Part shown: one piece after another, positions 26,174 to 35,105 of the stretch
Position numbering within the stretch: the first letter of the stretch is position 1
Layout: every line of letters begins with the position of its first letter
Assembly: GCF_026738875.1 (NCBI RefSeq)
Contig: NZ_JAPQFJ010000008.1
Span: forward strand, 107,680 to 171,679
Direction: 5' to 3'
Source of the DNA: Clostridium brassicae
Lineage (GTDB): Bacteria > Bacillota > Clostridia > Clostridiales > Clostridiaceae
DNA: 64,000 nucleotides
Program-made: the position numbers and the translations under genes
Notes under the pieces: generated by a model
Told to the model about the DNA's origin: nothing
The model's database searches: none
Seen by the model: the letters and a program-made list of their open reading frames with translations, nothing else

Positions 26174-26626
26174 ATGAACTTACATAAAAAAGTAGAAGGT
26201 ATATTATACAATTATAAAAAAATGAAAGCAGAAATTGAAAGCATAAAAATTGAAATAAAAGATATTGAATCACAGTATGAAGGAGTCAGTGGTATAAGTT
26301 ATGAAGAAAAAACAGGTCCTACAAATAAATTTAACTCAAGTGTAGAAAATGAAGTCACTGAGAAAGAATATATAATATCAAAACTAAAAAGAGAATTAAA
26401 TAAAAAAGAATCAATAGTTAAAAAAGTGGACAATGCTATAAATAATGTTCTTAATGAAACAGAAAAAAAGGTTATAGAACTAAAATGTTTTGAAGGACTC
26501 CAGTACAAATATATTGAACAAAAACTAAGTATAAATAAAGACTATGCTTGTGAGCTTAAAAGGAAATCTATAGAAAAGATGATACCTTTAATATGTGTAA
26601 AAGAATACTACAAAGAAATAACTTAA
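26174..26626 (+). CDS. ArpU/sigma-70 region-4-like late transcription regulator
   Basis: 150 aa. N-terminal coiled coil; C-terminal sigma-4-like HTH (LNETEKKVIELKCFEGLQYKYIEQ..., about 95-145). It sits at the border between early genes and terminase, the usual place of ArpU/RinA-type activators of packaging and structural genes. A terminator follows, so late genes have a separate promoter. Confidence 0.75.
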   Translation: MNLHKKVEGILYNYKKMKAEIESIKIEIKDIESQYEGVSGISYEEKTGPTNKFNSSVENEVTEKEYIISKLKRELNKKESIVKKVDNAINNVLNETEKKVIELKCFEGLQYKYIEQKLSINKDYACELKRKSIEKMIPLICVKEYYKEIT

Positions 26627-26719
26627 TAATAACTTTATAAAGACTTTGAAAATACTTAGCTTTAACTTAACACAAGTAAAGTAAGTATGTGATATTATAT
26701 AAACAATGAAGAATCAATT

Positions 26720-26754
26720 AAGACATCTATTAAATAGGATAGGTGTCTTTTTTA
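26720..26754 (+). terminator. Terminator ending the early operon
   Basis: AAGACATCTAT/ATAGGTGTCTT 11-bp stem (one wobble) and six Ts. Confidence 0.9.
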
Positions 26755-26780
26755 TGTGTATGTGTGTAGGAGGTGATTAG

Positions 26781-27197
26781 ATGGCTTATGATGTATTGAC
26801 AGTAAAACAAAGTGATATGGTTACTATGCTTATAGAGGGCGAGAATATAACGGATATAGCTAAGAAATTAAGTGTTACTAGAAATACTGTTTATAGTTGG
26901 ATGAGTAAGGATAATGTTAAGGCTGAGCTTGACAGGCGTAAACGAGAGTTGGCTAACCAAGGAAATCAAATGATACTTAAAGACTTGACTACTTATATTG
27001 GAAATATAAAAGAATTAGCCAATGACAATAGTGATAAGCGTGTATGTTTGGCTGCTAACCAATACTTAATCAATAGAATTTATGGTAATCCTACTAATGT
27101 AGTGGAAGATAACGCTGAAAACAATAATAATAATGTAGACAACGATACACTACAAGCTGAAATAAATAAGTTTAAAGGTTTGAAAGCTGTAAAATAA
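26781..27197 (+). CDS. terS: Terminase small subunit
   Basis: 138 aa. N-terminal HTH (ITDIAKKLSVTRNTVYSWMSKDNV, about 23-46) as in phBC6A51-type small terminases, a helical centre and an Asn/Asp-rich tail. It would recognise pac/cos and load the large subunit, whose gene follows after an inserted recombinase. RBS TAGGAGGTGA. Confidence 0.8.
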   Translation: MAYDVLTVKQSDMVTMLIEGENITDIAKKLSVTRNTVYSWMSKDNVKAELDRRKRELANQGNQMILKDLTTYIGNIKELANDNSDKRVCLAANQYLINRIYGNPTNVVEDNAENNNNNVDNDTLQAEINKFKGLKAVK

Positions 27198-27223
27198 TAG
27201 TGTCTACAAATCATTTGATTTAA

Positions 27224-27328
27224 TAGACATATAAAAACATTAGAAAACTAAAGGATAATATATCAAAACAAGCATAATTAACTTTAAAAAGTGTTTATGA
27301 TATTTGAATATGATTTCGTAGACATATA
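27224..27328. repeat. TAGACATATA direct repeats upstream of serine recombinase
   Basis: TAGACATATA at 27224-27233 and 27319-27328 in a 237-bp gap, with an inverted TGTCTA at 27201-27206. Position before a resolvase gene makes them candidate recombination or operator sites. The gap shows no gene. Confidence 0.4.
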
Positions 27329-27356
27329 TAATTTAAGTGTAAGGAAAAGATACCCA

Positions 27357-27385
27357 CTACCTTCTAAATAAGAAGGTTTTAAATT
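27357..27385 (+). terminator. Hairpin in gap before recombinase
   Basis: ACCTTCT/AGAAGGT stem with short A/T loop then TTTTAAAT. Weak terminator. Confidence 0.5.
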
Positions 27386-27443
27386 AAGTGTTTGTCGATT
27401 CCACATTTTCTATGAAATTTTAAAAAGTCAAGGAGTGCTTGTT

Positions 27444-28079
27444 ATGATATTTGGATACATGAGAATTTCAACTAAAAAAGAAAGTCAAACTACTGATAGA
27501 CAAAAGTTAACCCTTAAGAATTATGCTAAAGAAAACAGTTTTGAATTTGATGAAATAGTTGAAGAAAGAATCTCAGGAACTATTAAGGCTGAGAATAGAG
27601 AAGAATATTCTAATCTTAAAGATAAATTGAGAAAAGATGATGTATTAGTAATAACTGATTTAGATAGATTAGGAAGAAATGCTGATGATGTTATTATGGA
27701 ACTTAAAAAGTTAAAGGCAAAAGGAATAAGAGTTGTTGCTCTTGACATGCCTTACATGAGTGATTGGAATAAAGCCAATGATAATAGTATTTATGAAATG
27801 GTTATTGATATTGTAATTACAATTAAAGCTCATATGGCTCAACAAGAAAGAGAAAAAACAGTTTCTAGAATAAATCAAGGGCTTGCAGTTGCTAAAGCTA
27901 ACGGTACGAAATTAGGTAGACCAAAAGCAGAATTGCCAGATAATTTTAAAAAAGAATATGAAAATTTTGAGGCTGGGAAATATGGCAAAATGACTGCTGC
28001 TGGATTTGCTAAAATGTTGGGTATTGGGAGAAGTACATTTTATAAATATGTGAAAATTTATAATGAGGAAAATTCATAA
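27444..28079 (+). CDS. Serine recombinase, resolvase/invertase family
   Basis: 211 aa from ATG 27444. Catalytic domain with YMRIST (nucleophile Ser near residue 7), ERISGT, VLVITDLDRLGRNADDVI, then the E-helix, and a C-terminal HTH (TAAGFAKMLGIGRSTFYKYVK). Size and layout fit a Hin/Tn3-resolvase class enzyme. It splits terS from terL, which is unusual, and has its own 237-bp leader, so it looks like an inserted gene. It could resolve dimers or invert DNA; no inverted tail-fibre segment is seen. Confidence 0.9.
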   Translation: MIFGYMRISTKKESQTTDRQKLTLKNYAKENSFEFDEIVEERISGTIKAENREEYSNLKDKLRKDDVLVITDLDRLGRNADDVIMELKKLKAKGIRVVALDMPYMSDWNKANDNSIYEMVIDIVITIKAHMAQQEREKTVSRINQGLAVAKANGTKLGRPKAELPDNFKKEYENFEAGKYGKMTAAGFAKMLGIGRSTFYKYVKIYNEENS

Positions 28080-28096
28080 TAAAGTGAGGTGAGTAC

Positions 28097-29836
28097 ATGC
28101 AAGGAGAACAACTGAATAGATATTTGCTTTTTAAATATTTAACTGAAACTTTTGTTGCTGCTGGAGCTGATATTAATGAAGCTGAAAATAAGGCTCAAGA
28201 ATTAATGTTAAGTAAATCCTCAAATCTATTTGGTTATCATGGTTTGGCTTGGGAGCTTGGAAAAGTTAATTTGGAATTTTTCTGTATGTACTTTCTTCAA
28301 GATACATTTTTCCCAAAAGAAAACAATACTGCTGCTCCTATAGCGGAGGTACATAAAGAGATATGGCATGATATTCAAGAAAGTGTTATCGGTGATGGAA
28401 CGGACCAAATAGGAAGGATACTTCCAAGAGGAACAGGGAAATCTGCTTTTGGTACATTTGCAACATCTATATGGGCACATTGTTATAATCATAAAAAATA
28501 TACTCTTATTTGCTCTGATATAGGTTCTACAGCAGAAAAGTTTATTGGAGATATAAGAAATACTTTATTAGAGAATGAATATGTTAAAAATGCTTTTGGA
28601 GTTATCTTAAATGATAAAGATAAAAGGTATAAATGTAATAGTACTCAATTAGAATTTACGAATAAAACTTTTATAGAAGCTATTTCTTCAGCTTCCCCCA
28701 TGAGAGGTAGAAAATATGATAACTGTAGACCTGATTTGATCGTTTTAGATGATTATCAAAGTGAAGATGATACTAGAACTGAACAGGCCAGGGAAAATAA
28801 ATGGAAAAGATATAGTGATGATGTTAAGTATGCAGCACAAAAAGCAGTTGTTAGAAATGGTAAAGTAATAAAGAAAGGAACAACTTTTATTGCTCTTGGA
28901 ACATTGCAGCATAAAGAATGTTTCTATAGCAGGTTGAAAAATTTACCTACATGGAAATTTAAGCATAAAAAGGGTGTCTTGATTGATGATATAGACGAGT
29001 ATTTTAACACTGGTTTATGGAAGCAATTCAAAGACATCCTTTTTGATTTCAAAAATGATAGTAGATTAGAAGATGCTAAAGAATTTTATTGGAATCATCA
29101 AGGAAAAATGAAGTTTAATATGCTTTGGAATGAATTTTGGGATTGTTTGGATATGGCTCTTAGTTATTATGAAAATCCATCATCTTTTAAGCAAGAAGTT
29201 CAAGGGGATGTTAATGCAATCGGTGAAAAGTGGTTTAAAGGAGTACGTACTGAAAAACGTGCTGAAATTGAAACTCATATTTTTGTAAAGACAATGCTTT
29301 GTATGGACCCCGCTTCTGGTGGAGGAAAACAAAACGACTATAGCGCCTTTTTAGTTGGTTCATTAGCAGATAATAACCTTAAATATTGTAGACTTGCGGA
29401 ACTTGCAAAAATTAACGCCAGAACTGATTTTGATAAGTATGTAGATCATGCAATTGAATTATTGAAAAAATATCCAGATATAACACATCTTTATATTGAA
29501 AAGAATACATTCAACGGAGCTGATGCTTTTAGTATTGAAAATAAAATTAAAGATGATCCAATATTAAGGAATAGAAATATAACTATAATTAATGAGCATC
29601 AAAAGAAAAATAAAGATGATAAAATAAGTACTTTAATACCTTATATAAATAAAGGTCAAATTATTTTCGCTGAAGAGGATGAAGAATTTATAAACCAAAT
29701 TTTAGATTTTAGAAGCCAAAAATTTAGTGTACATGATGATGCTCCAGATATAACTGCTGAATTTTCTATAAGAGTTGAAAATATACAAGTAGTTAATAAA
29801 ATAAAGCTATTAGATAAGAAATCATTTGGATTGTAG
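28097..29836 (+). CDS. terL: Terminase large subunit
   Basis: 579-aa packaging ATPase and nuclease. ATPase part: IGRILPRGTGKSAFGTFA (Walker A region near 113) and LIVLDDYQ (Walker B). Nuclease part begins at MLCMDPASGGGKQNDYSA (D near 410) and has YIEKNTFNG and a closing D cluster, the RNase H-fold acids. ATG with RBS AGTGAGGTGAG. Confidence 0.92.
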   Translation: MQGEQLNRYLLFKYLTETFVAAGADINEAENKAQELMLSKSSNLFGYHGLAWELGKVNLEFFCMYFLQDTFFPKENNTAAPIAEVHKEIWHDIQESVIGDGTDQIGRILPRGTGKSAFGTFATSIWAHCYNHKKYTLICSDIGSTAEKFIGDIRNTLLENEYVKNAFGVILNDKDKRYKCNSTQLEFTNKTFIEAISSASPMRGRKYDNCRPDLIVLDDYQSEDDTRTEQARENKWKRYSDDVKYAAQKAVVRNGKVIKKGTTFIALGTLQHKECFYSRLKNLPTWKFKHKKGVLIDDIDEYFNTGLWKQFKDILFDFKNDSRLEDAKEFYWNHQGKMKFNMLWNEFWDCLDMALSYYENPSSFKQEVQGDVNAIGEKWFKGVRTEKRAEIETHIFVKTMLCMDPASGGGKQNDYSAFLVGSLADNNLKYCRLAELAKINARTDFDKYVDHAIELLKKYPDITHLYIEKNTFNGADAFSIENKIKDDPILRNRNITIINEHQKKNKDDKISTLIPYINKGQIIFAEEDEEFINQILDFRSQKFSVHDDAPDITAEFSIRVENIQVVNKIKLLDKKSFGL

Positions 29837-29847
29837 AAGGTGAGAAT

Positions 29848-31200
29848 TTGAATTTAAGCGATTTAGTGAAGAAATTATTTAGAAAAGAAATAGGGTTAGA
29901 CTTAAAAAACCCTGAACATTTAAATTTAGTTAAAAAGGCTTATGGTAGCTACTATATTTTCAAAAATATTTATGACAAAATGTATAGGTACTACAAAGGT
30001 GATACAGATGCAATAAGAAAATACTTATTTGTTACTGAAAGATCTAATTTAAAAATAAGTGCTAATTATATTAAAAAATTTATTAAGGAAGAAGTCGCTT
30101 ATACGCTTGGAAATGATATAACTTATGAGTCTAGAAATAATGATTCTAATATTATAAAGGATATTGAGTATTATACAGCACATTGGGATGAGTTGCATGA
30201 TACTGATTTAATGAAATATTTGCTTATTTTTACTCAAGTGTATGAGTTATATTATATAGATGATAATGCTGACTTTTGCAGTAAAATTATAAAACCTACT
30301 GATGGTTATGCCTATATGGATAATGCTTCAGGTAAGGTTTTATTTTTTATACATTCTTTTAAAAATGACTTTGAAACTACAAATAGTTATATCGATGTTT
30401 ATACAGCTGATAAAATATATCATTTTGACAATAAATTTAATCAAATAGCATTACCAACGAACAATATTTTTGGAGAAGTACCTGTTACTATAGGAAAGTT
30501 AACAGAAGAGGGAACAGATGATAGTTTATATAAAGATATTAAGGGACTTCAGGATGCTTTTGAAACTAATCTTAGTGATGTTGGAAATGAAATAAGTGAT
30601 TTTAGAAATGCTTATTTATTATTTAAGAATGCACAAGTTGATGAAAAAGACATACCAAATATGAAAAAATTAGGTGTTATTCAATTTCCGCAGAGTGGTG
30701 GAGATGCCGCATGGTTGATTAAAGATATAAATGATACATTTATTCAAAATACTCTAGATAGATATGAGGATACAATGTATCAATTAGCTTGTCATATAAA
30801 TCATAATGAAAAATTACAAAGTAATTTAAGTGGAGTAACATTACAATCTAGATTAATAGTGCTAGGGAATAAATGTAATTTAGAGATTAAATCTCATAAG
30901 AACATCGTAAAAAATAGACTTAGATTTTTATTTAAATATTTAGATTTAAAGAAAAATAAGTTTTATGATTATAAAGATATTAAAGCTCTTTATACACCAA
31001 ATATTCCTTCAGATGATTTAGCAACTGCTCAAATGCTTTCACAGGTTCCAGAAGGAACTATATCCAAAGATACTGCAAGAAGCTTATTCAGTTTTGTAAA
31101 TAATAAAGTTGCTGAAGCAGAAAAAGTTAAAAAAGAATTAGAGGAAGAAATTGACTTAGGAAATGGTTATGATGATATATCTAGAGTTGGAGTTGAATAA
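29848..31200 (+). CDS. Portal protein, SPP1 gp6-like
   Basis: 450 aa from TTG 29848 (RBS AGAAGGTGAG). LKISANYIKKFIKEEVAYTLGNDI and FETNLSDVGNEISDFRNAYLL are typical of SPP1-type portals. Forms the dodecameric ring at the packaging vertex and binds terL. Overlaps the next gene by one base. Confidence 0.9.
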   Translation: MNLSDLVKKLFRKEIGLDLKNPEHLNLVKKAYGSYYIFKNIYDKMYRYYKGDTDAIRKYLFVTERSNLKISANYIKKFIKEEVAYTLGNDITYESRNNDSNIIKDIEYYTAHWDELHDTDLMKYLLIFTQVYELYYIDDNADFCSKIIKPTDGYAYMDNASGKVLFFIHSFKNDFETTNSYIDVYTADKIYHFDNKFNQIALPTNNIFGEVPVTIGKLTEEGTDDSLYKDIKGLQDAFETNLSDVGNEISDFRNAYLLFKNAQVDEKDIPNMKKLGVIQFPQSGGDAAWLIKDINDTFIQNTLDRYEDTMYQLACHINHNEKLQSNLSGVTLQSRLIVLGNKCNLEIKSHKNIVKNRLRFLFKYLDLKKNKFYDYKDIKALYTPNIPSDDLATAQMLSQVPEGTISKDTARSLFSFVNNKVAEAEKVKKELEEEIDLGNGYDDISRVGVE

Positions 31201-32774
31201 TGAAAAGTAAGGCTTATTGGAAAAAAAGAGCTGAAAATATCTCAGATTATGAATTTCAAAAGGTTGATAATTATAAATTGAAGATGGAAAGAGAATATAG
31301 ACAAACTTTCAAAAGTATTCAGGATGATGTCGAAAATTTTTATAGAAAGTTTGCAAAAAATAATGAGATATCATTAATAGAAGCTAAAAAATTATTAAAT
31401 TCAAATGAATTAAGAGAGTTTAAAATGGATTTAAGGGAGTTTACTAAAAAAGCTAAAGACAATAAGAATCTACAGTGGGAAAAAGAACTTAATAATGTAT
31501 CTTACAAGGTTAGAGTAACACGGTTACAAGCCCTACAAACACAGATAAGAAATCAAATAGAGAGTTTGTATACAAAACAGCAAAATAATACCACAGGCCT
31601 TTTAAGTGAAATACATGAAGATAATTATTATAGAAATATCTTTGAAATGTACAAAGGAGTGGGTATTAATATTAATTTTGTAAAACTAGACACTAATACA
31701 ATAAGTAAGGCAATTAGAGAACCTTGGTATAAAGGGAATTACAGTAGTAGAATATGGAATAATAAAGAAATATTAATTAAGGAATTGCAAGCTAATCTTC
31801 TTAAAGCTTTTACGCTTGGAATTAGTATAGACAAAACATCTAAAATAATAGCTAATAAAATGAACGTAGGAATTGGCAGAGCTAGAAGACTAGTTAATAC
31901 AGAGAGTGCCTACATAGCTAGTAAAGCCACTTTTGATAGTTATAGTAAAAGTGGAGTTGTTAAACAATATGAAATACTTGCTACGTTAGACTTGCGTACT
32001 AGTAAAATATGTAGGTTCATGGATGGAAAAATATTTAAAGTGGATGAAAAAGAAATAGGAATTAATGCTCCACCATTTCATCCTAATTGTAGAACCACTA
32101 CTATTGCATATTTCCCAGATGCAGTAGACGAAGAAAGAATCGCTAGAGATCCTGTGACAAGTAAGAATAAATATGTACCTGGTAATATGAAATACGAAGA
32201 TTGGTACAAAGAAAATGTTACTAATAATCGTAAAGCATTTGTAGAAGAAAAGAAAATACAAAATAAATCTAGTGATAAGCAGCAGTTTTGGAAATATAAA
32301 GAGGTTTTAGAAAAAGAAATGCCTACATCTTTTGATAAATTCCAAGAATTCAAGTATAATAATGTTAATGAATGGGATACAATGAAGGATTATTATAAAT
32401 CTAGAGTTGAAGGAGATATTTCAGCATTTTCAACTTTGGGAGATTATAAGTTGTGTAAGAATAAGATACAAAATAATTTAATAGGAATAACAACTCCTAA
32501 TGGAGTTAAGATTGAAAGTTACTCAAAACATTTTATTGATAGAGTATTAGGCACAAGCAATGATCCTAAGACTAATGCACCAAGAGATGGAGTAGAAGTT
32601 GAAGGTATTAAAAATGCATTAGAAAAACCATTAAAAATAAAAGAAGAACCTAGAAAAGAAAGTCATAAGATTATAGGAGAAAAAGTAACAGTTTCTATTA
32701 ATCCAAAGACAGGTAATTTAATCCAATGTAATCCTACAGATAGTGATTTAGTAAGGAGGTTAAAGGGTGTATAG
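31200..32774 (+). CDS. MuF-like minor head protein with C-terminal toxin-like domain
   Basis: 524 aa. Residues about 1-330 are the SPP1 gp7/MuF head morphogenesis domain (ending with LDLRTSKICRFMDGKIF and PPFHPNCRTT, the zinc-binding-like motif). Residues about 410-524 form an extra domain (GVKIESYSKHFIDRV ... VTVSINPKTGNLIQCNPT) of the kind called phage barnase/EndoU/colicin E5/RelE-like. Such tails can be injected effectors. The next gene overlaps its end and may protect the host. The nuclease assignment is by overall pattern only. Confidence 0.8.
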   Translation: MKSKAYWKKRAENISDYEFQKVDNYKLKMEREYRQTFKSIQDDVENFYRKFAKNNEISLIEAKKLLNSNELREFKMDLREFTKKAKDNKNLQWEKELNNVSYKVRVTRLQALQTQIRNQIESLYTKQQNNTTGLLSEIHEDNYYRNIFEMYKGVGININFVKLDTNTISKAIREPWYKGNYSSRIWNNKEILIKELQANLLKAFTLGISIDKTSKIIANKMNVGIGRARRLVNTESAYIASKATFDSYSKSGVVKQYEILATLDLRTSKICRFMDGKIFKVDEKEIGINAPPFHPNCRTTTIAYFPDAVDEERIARDPVTSKNKYVPGNMKYEDWYKENVTNNRKAFVEEKKIQNKSSDKQQFWKYKEVLEKEMPTSFDKFQEFKYNNVNEWDTMKDYYKSRVEGDISAFSTLGDYKLCKNKIQNNLIGITTPNGVKIESYSKHFIDRVLGTSNDPKTNAPRDGVEVEGIKNALEKPLKIKEEPRKESHKIIGEKVTVSINPKTGNLIQCNPTDSDLVRRLKGV

Positions 32775-33033
32775 AATAGAATTGAATAACTCATTGTTTG
32801 ATTATTTAATTAAAGTATTGGATGATAAGAAGCTAAAAAATAAAATTTTAGGAAATAAATATAGACAACATAGTATTACTTATTTTGATTTAGATATAGA
32901 TACTAAATTAGATTTAATGGAATATGTAGAAGATAAACAAGTAGAAATTGGTTTTATAAATGAAAATTATTTAAATGAAGATGGACGTAATCTTCAAGCA
33001 ATTTATGATGAAATCTATAGGCAAACAAATTAA
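32767..33033 (+). CDS. Small acidic protein, possible immunity partner of MuF C-terminal domain
   Basis: 88 aa from GTG 32767, overlapping the MuF gene by 8 bp, RBS AAGGAGG at 32753-32759. Acidic (DLDIDTKLDLMEYVEDKQVEIGF). No family recognised. Coupling to a toxin-like domain and small acidic form are what one sees in immunity proteins; this is inference. Confidence 0.6.
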   Translation: MYRIELNNSLFDYLIKVLDDKKLKNKILGNKYRQHSITYFDLDIDTKLDLMEYVEDKQVEIGFINENYLNEDGRNLQAIYDEIYRQTN

Positions 33034-33035
33034 TT

Positions 33036-33070
33036 AAGCACTTACTAAGTAAAAATAGTAAGTGCTTTTA
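33036..33070 (+). terminator. Terminator within head module
   Basis: AAGCACTTACT/AGTAAGTGCTT 11-bp stem then TTTTATT. A close relative stands at 41649-41677. Confidence 0.85.
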
Positions 33071-33096
33071 TTATGTCTAAAAGTGAGGTTTTTCAA

Positions 33097-33246
33097 ATGA
33101 TTTATATGAAGATTATTTTTCTAATCTTAGCACACATTTTCGCTGTATATAAAATGAATAAAGCTATGAAAGAAAAGGGAAAAGGCAACACGTTAAATGC
33201 TATTTATGAGCTAATATGGGTTTTAATTATGTTTATTATTATCTGA
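33097..33246 (+). CDS. Small membrane protein, unknown
   Basis: 49 aa with two hydrophobic helices (IFLILAHIFAVY and ELIWVLIMFIII) around a basic loop KEKGKGNT. RBS AGTGAGG 9 bp before ATG. A hairpin-like membrane protein in a structural operon is odd; possibly superinfection exclusion or a cargo gene. Confidence 0.5.
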   Translation: MIYMKIIFLILAHIFAVYKMNKAMKEKGKGNTLNAIYELIWVLIMFIII

Positions 33247-33268
33247 TTTGAAAGCGAGGTGATGTTAA

Positions 33269-33679
33269 ATGAATATACCAAATAAAGTTAAGATTGGTGG
33301 AGTCACTTATAGTGTTATTGAATACAATAATCCATCAGAAGAAGGTCCTCAAGTAGATGGGCAAATATTATATCATAAACAAGAAATAAGACTTAAAAAT
33401 GATATGTCTGAAGAATATAAAAAGAATATCTTTTTGCATGAAGTTATTCATGGGCTGTTTGAATATATTGGTTTTGAACAAGATGAAGCAATTGTCATTA
33501 GATTAAGCAATGCACTTCATGGATTTATAAAAGATAATCCAGATATATTTACTAAAGATGCAACTATTTCTAATAAATTAACTACTTCAGTAAACATAGA
33601 TGCTGGTGAAATAATTAAAAAAATTGAAAACTACATGCGGGGAGAATTGATTAGAGATGTTAAAGGCGTTTACGAATAG
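33269..33679 (+). CDS. Putative zinc metallopeptidase with C-terminal virion-type tag
   Basis: 136 aa. HEVIHG (about 62-67) is an HExxH zinc motif in a small ImmA/IrrE-like or SprT-like fold. The last 26 residues (AGEIIKKIENYMRGEL ... GVYE) match the C-termini of the tape measure protein and of the frame at 37255-37467. RBS GCGAGGTGATG. Could process virion proteins or be packaged; unknown. Confidence 0.65.
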   Translation: MNIPNKVKIGGVTYSVIEYNNPSEEGPQVDGQILYHKQEIRLKNDMSEEYKKNIFLHEVIHGLFEYIGFEQDEAIVIRLSNALHGFIKDNPDIFTKDATISNKLTTSVNIDAGEIIKKIENYMRGELIRDVKGVYE

Positions 33680-33690
33680 GAGGAGTTAGA

Positions 33691-33924
33691 ATGAATTATA
33701 TTTGTATTGTGTGTGATGGTAAAGAAGTTTGTATTGCTTCAAAAGATACAGAAGAATCGATACAAGAGTTTATTGTGAATAATCATAGCGTAAGAAACAC
33801 ACTTATTGAAGATAACTCATATGAAAAACCAAGAATGATATTTATAGATCCTGCTAAAGTTTCACTTATTATGGATATTACAAAAGAAGTTAATCGTATG
33901 AATGAAAGAAAAATTAAGTCTTAG
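33691..33924 (+). CDS. Unknown protein in head module
   Basis: 77 aa, acidic-to-neutral alpha/beta pattern (MNYICIVCDGKEVCIASKD). RBS AGGAGGAG. Function not recognised. Confidence 0.6.
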   Translation: MNYICIVCDGKEVCIASKDTEESIQEFIVNNHSVRNTLIEDNSYEKPRMIFIDPAKVSLIMDITKEVNRMNERKIKS

Positions 33925-33941
33925 AAATAAGGCTTTTTTAT
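33916..33941 (+). terminator. Terminator with GAAA loop before scaffold gene
   Basis: AAGTCTTA/TAAGGCTT stem with GAAA tetraloop and six Ts; overlaps the end of the gene before it. The next 125 bp are an untranslated leader of the scaffold gene. Confidence 0.8.
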
Positions 33942-34067
33942 TTTACCCTAAAGTATAGCTCAAACTGCTTTAAACGTCTTATATGCTTATATAAGTGTGC
34001 GAAGGTGTAATCAAAATTTTAAGGATGTCCTAAGGCCCACAAAGAGGTTTAGGGGATAGGAGGAAAT

Positions 34068-34709
34068 ATGTTAAAGAAAGATTTGTTAGAAAAAATTAAA
34101 GATGCGAAAGATGATGAGGATATAAATTCTTTATTAGCTGGAACTGATGTTGAGGAAGAATTTAAAACTTCTGGTTTAACTTTAGACGCGGTAAAGAACA
34201 AAATTAAAACTGATAAGGATTTTAAGGCTTTTTTAGAAAGTGAAAACGACAAACACTTTGATAAAGCATTAGATACTTGGAAGAAAAACAACTTAGAAAA
34301 GGAGCTAGAACCATTCATCAAAGAAAAATATCCTGATTTAGTTACTGATCCTACTCAAAAGAAATTGTTAGAATTAGAAAAACAATTAGAAGCTGAAAGA
34401 GCTGCTAATGCTAGAAAAGATTTATTAGCTGAAGCTATTAAATATGCTGCTGATAAAAAGTTACCATCTAGTATAGTTGAAAAATGCTTAGATGAGGACT
34501 TTGATAAAACTAAAGAAGTTATTGATTCAATAGCTGAAGATTGGTCTAAAGGTTTAGAATCACTTACTACAGAAAAAATGAAATCTAATAGTTATATACC
34601 AGGTAAAGGTTCTGATGGAAAACCAATATCAATAGGTGCAGCAATAGCAGCACAAGCAAATGGAAATAAAGTAGAAGGTGCTCCTAATCCATGGGGCAAT
34701 GATAAATAA
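34068..34709 (+). CDS. Phage scaffolding protein
   Basis: 213 aa, very charged and helical with a predicted coiled coil (about 70-130; LELEKQLEAERAANARKDLL) and a Gly/Pro-rich end SDGKPISIGAAIAA. Size and place just before the decoration and capsid genes identify the scaffold (gp11/DUF4355 type), which guides capsid assembly and is then lost. RBS TAGGAGG. Confidence 0.85.
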   Translation: MLKKDLLEKIKDAKDDEDINSLLAGTDVEEEFKTSGLTLDAVKNKIKTDKDFKAFLESENDKHFDKALDTWKKNNLEKELEPFIKEKYPDLVTDPTQKKLLELEKQLEAERAANARKDLLAEAIKYAADKKLPSSIVEKCLDEDFDKTKEVIDSIAEDWSKGLESLTTEKMKSNSYIPGKGSDGKPISIGAAIAAQANGNKVEGAPNPWGNDK

Positions 34710-34721
34710 GGAGGGAATATT

Positions 34722-35093
34722 ATGTATTTTAAAAGAGAAATTTATAATTCAGATATGGAGATTTTAGTAACTCCATCTAATTTAGTAACTTTTAGTGGCA
34801 CAGTATTGGCATCTGGAGCAACTGTAGACGAACGTGGTAGGAAATATGTATTAGCTGGTAGCTTAATAGATGCTGATGGCAATGTGGTTAAGCAAACTGG
34901 AGCCAGTGGTTCAGAAACATTAACTACTACTCCTGTAGGTGTTCTTTATAAGACTGTGGATGTAACTAATGGAGATATGCCATGTAGTTTAGTGGTAGAA
35001 GGATATTTAAGAGTTGATAGGGTTTTAAATGGATTTGCAAATAAAGCTATAACAGCAATTAAAACAGCTTTACCAAATATAAAATTTAGATAG
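34722..35093 (+). CDS. Head decoration or head-fibre protein
   Basis: 123 aa, beta-rich with small residues (LASGATVDERGRKYVLAGSL, TTTPVGVLYKTVDVTNGD). Typical of lambda gpD/SPP1 gp12-region proteins that sit on the capsid, and lies between scaffold and capsid genes. RBS AAGGAGG. Confidence 0.75.
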   Translation: MYFKREIYNSDMEILVTPSNLVTFSGTVLASGATVDERGRKYVLAGSLIDADGNVVKQTGASGSETLTTTPVGVLYKTVDVTNGDMPCSLVVEGYLRVDRVLNGFANKAITAIKTALPNIKFR

Positions 35094-35105
35094 GAGATGT
35101 TATAC

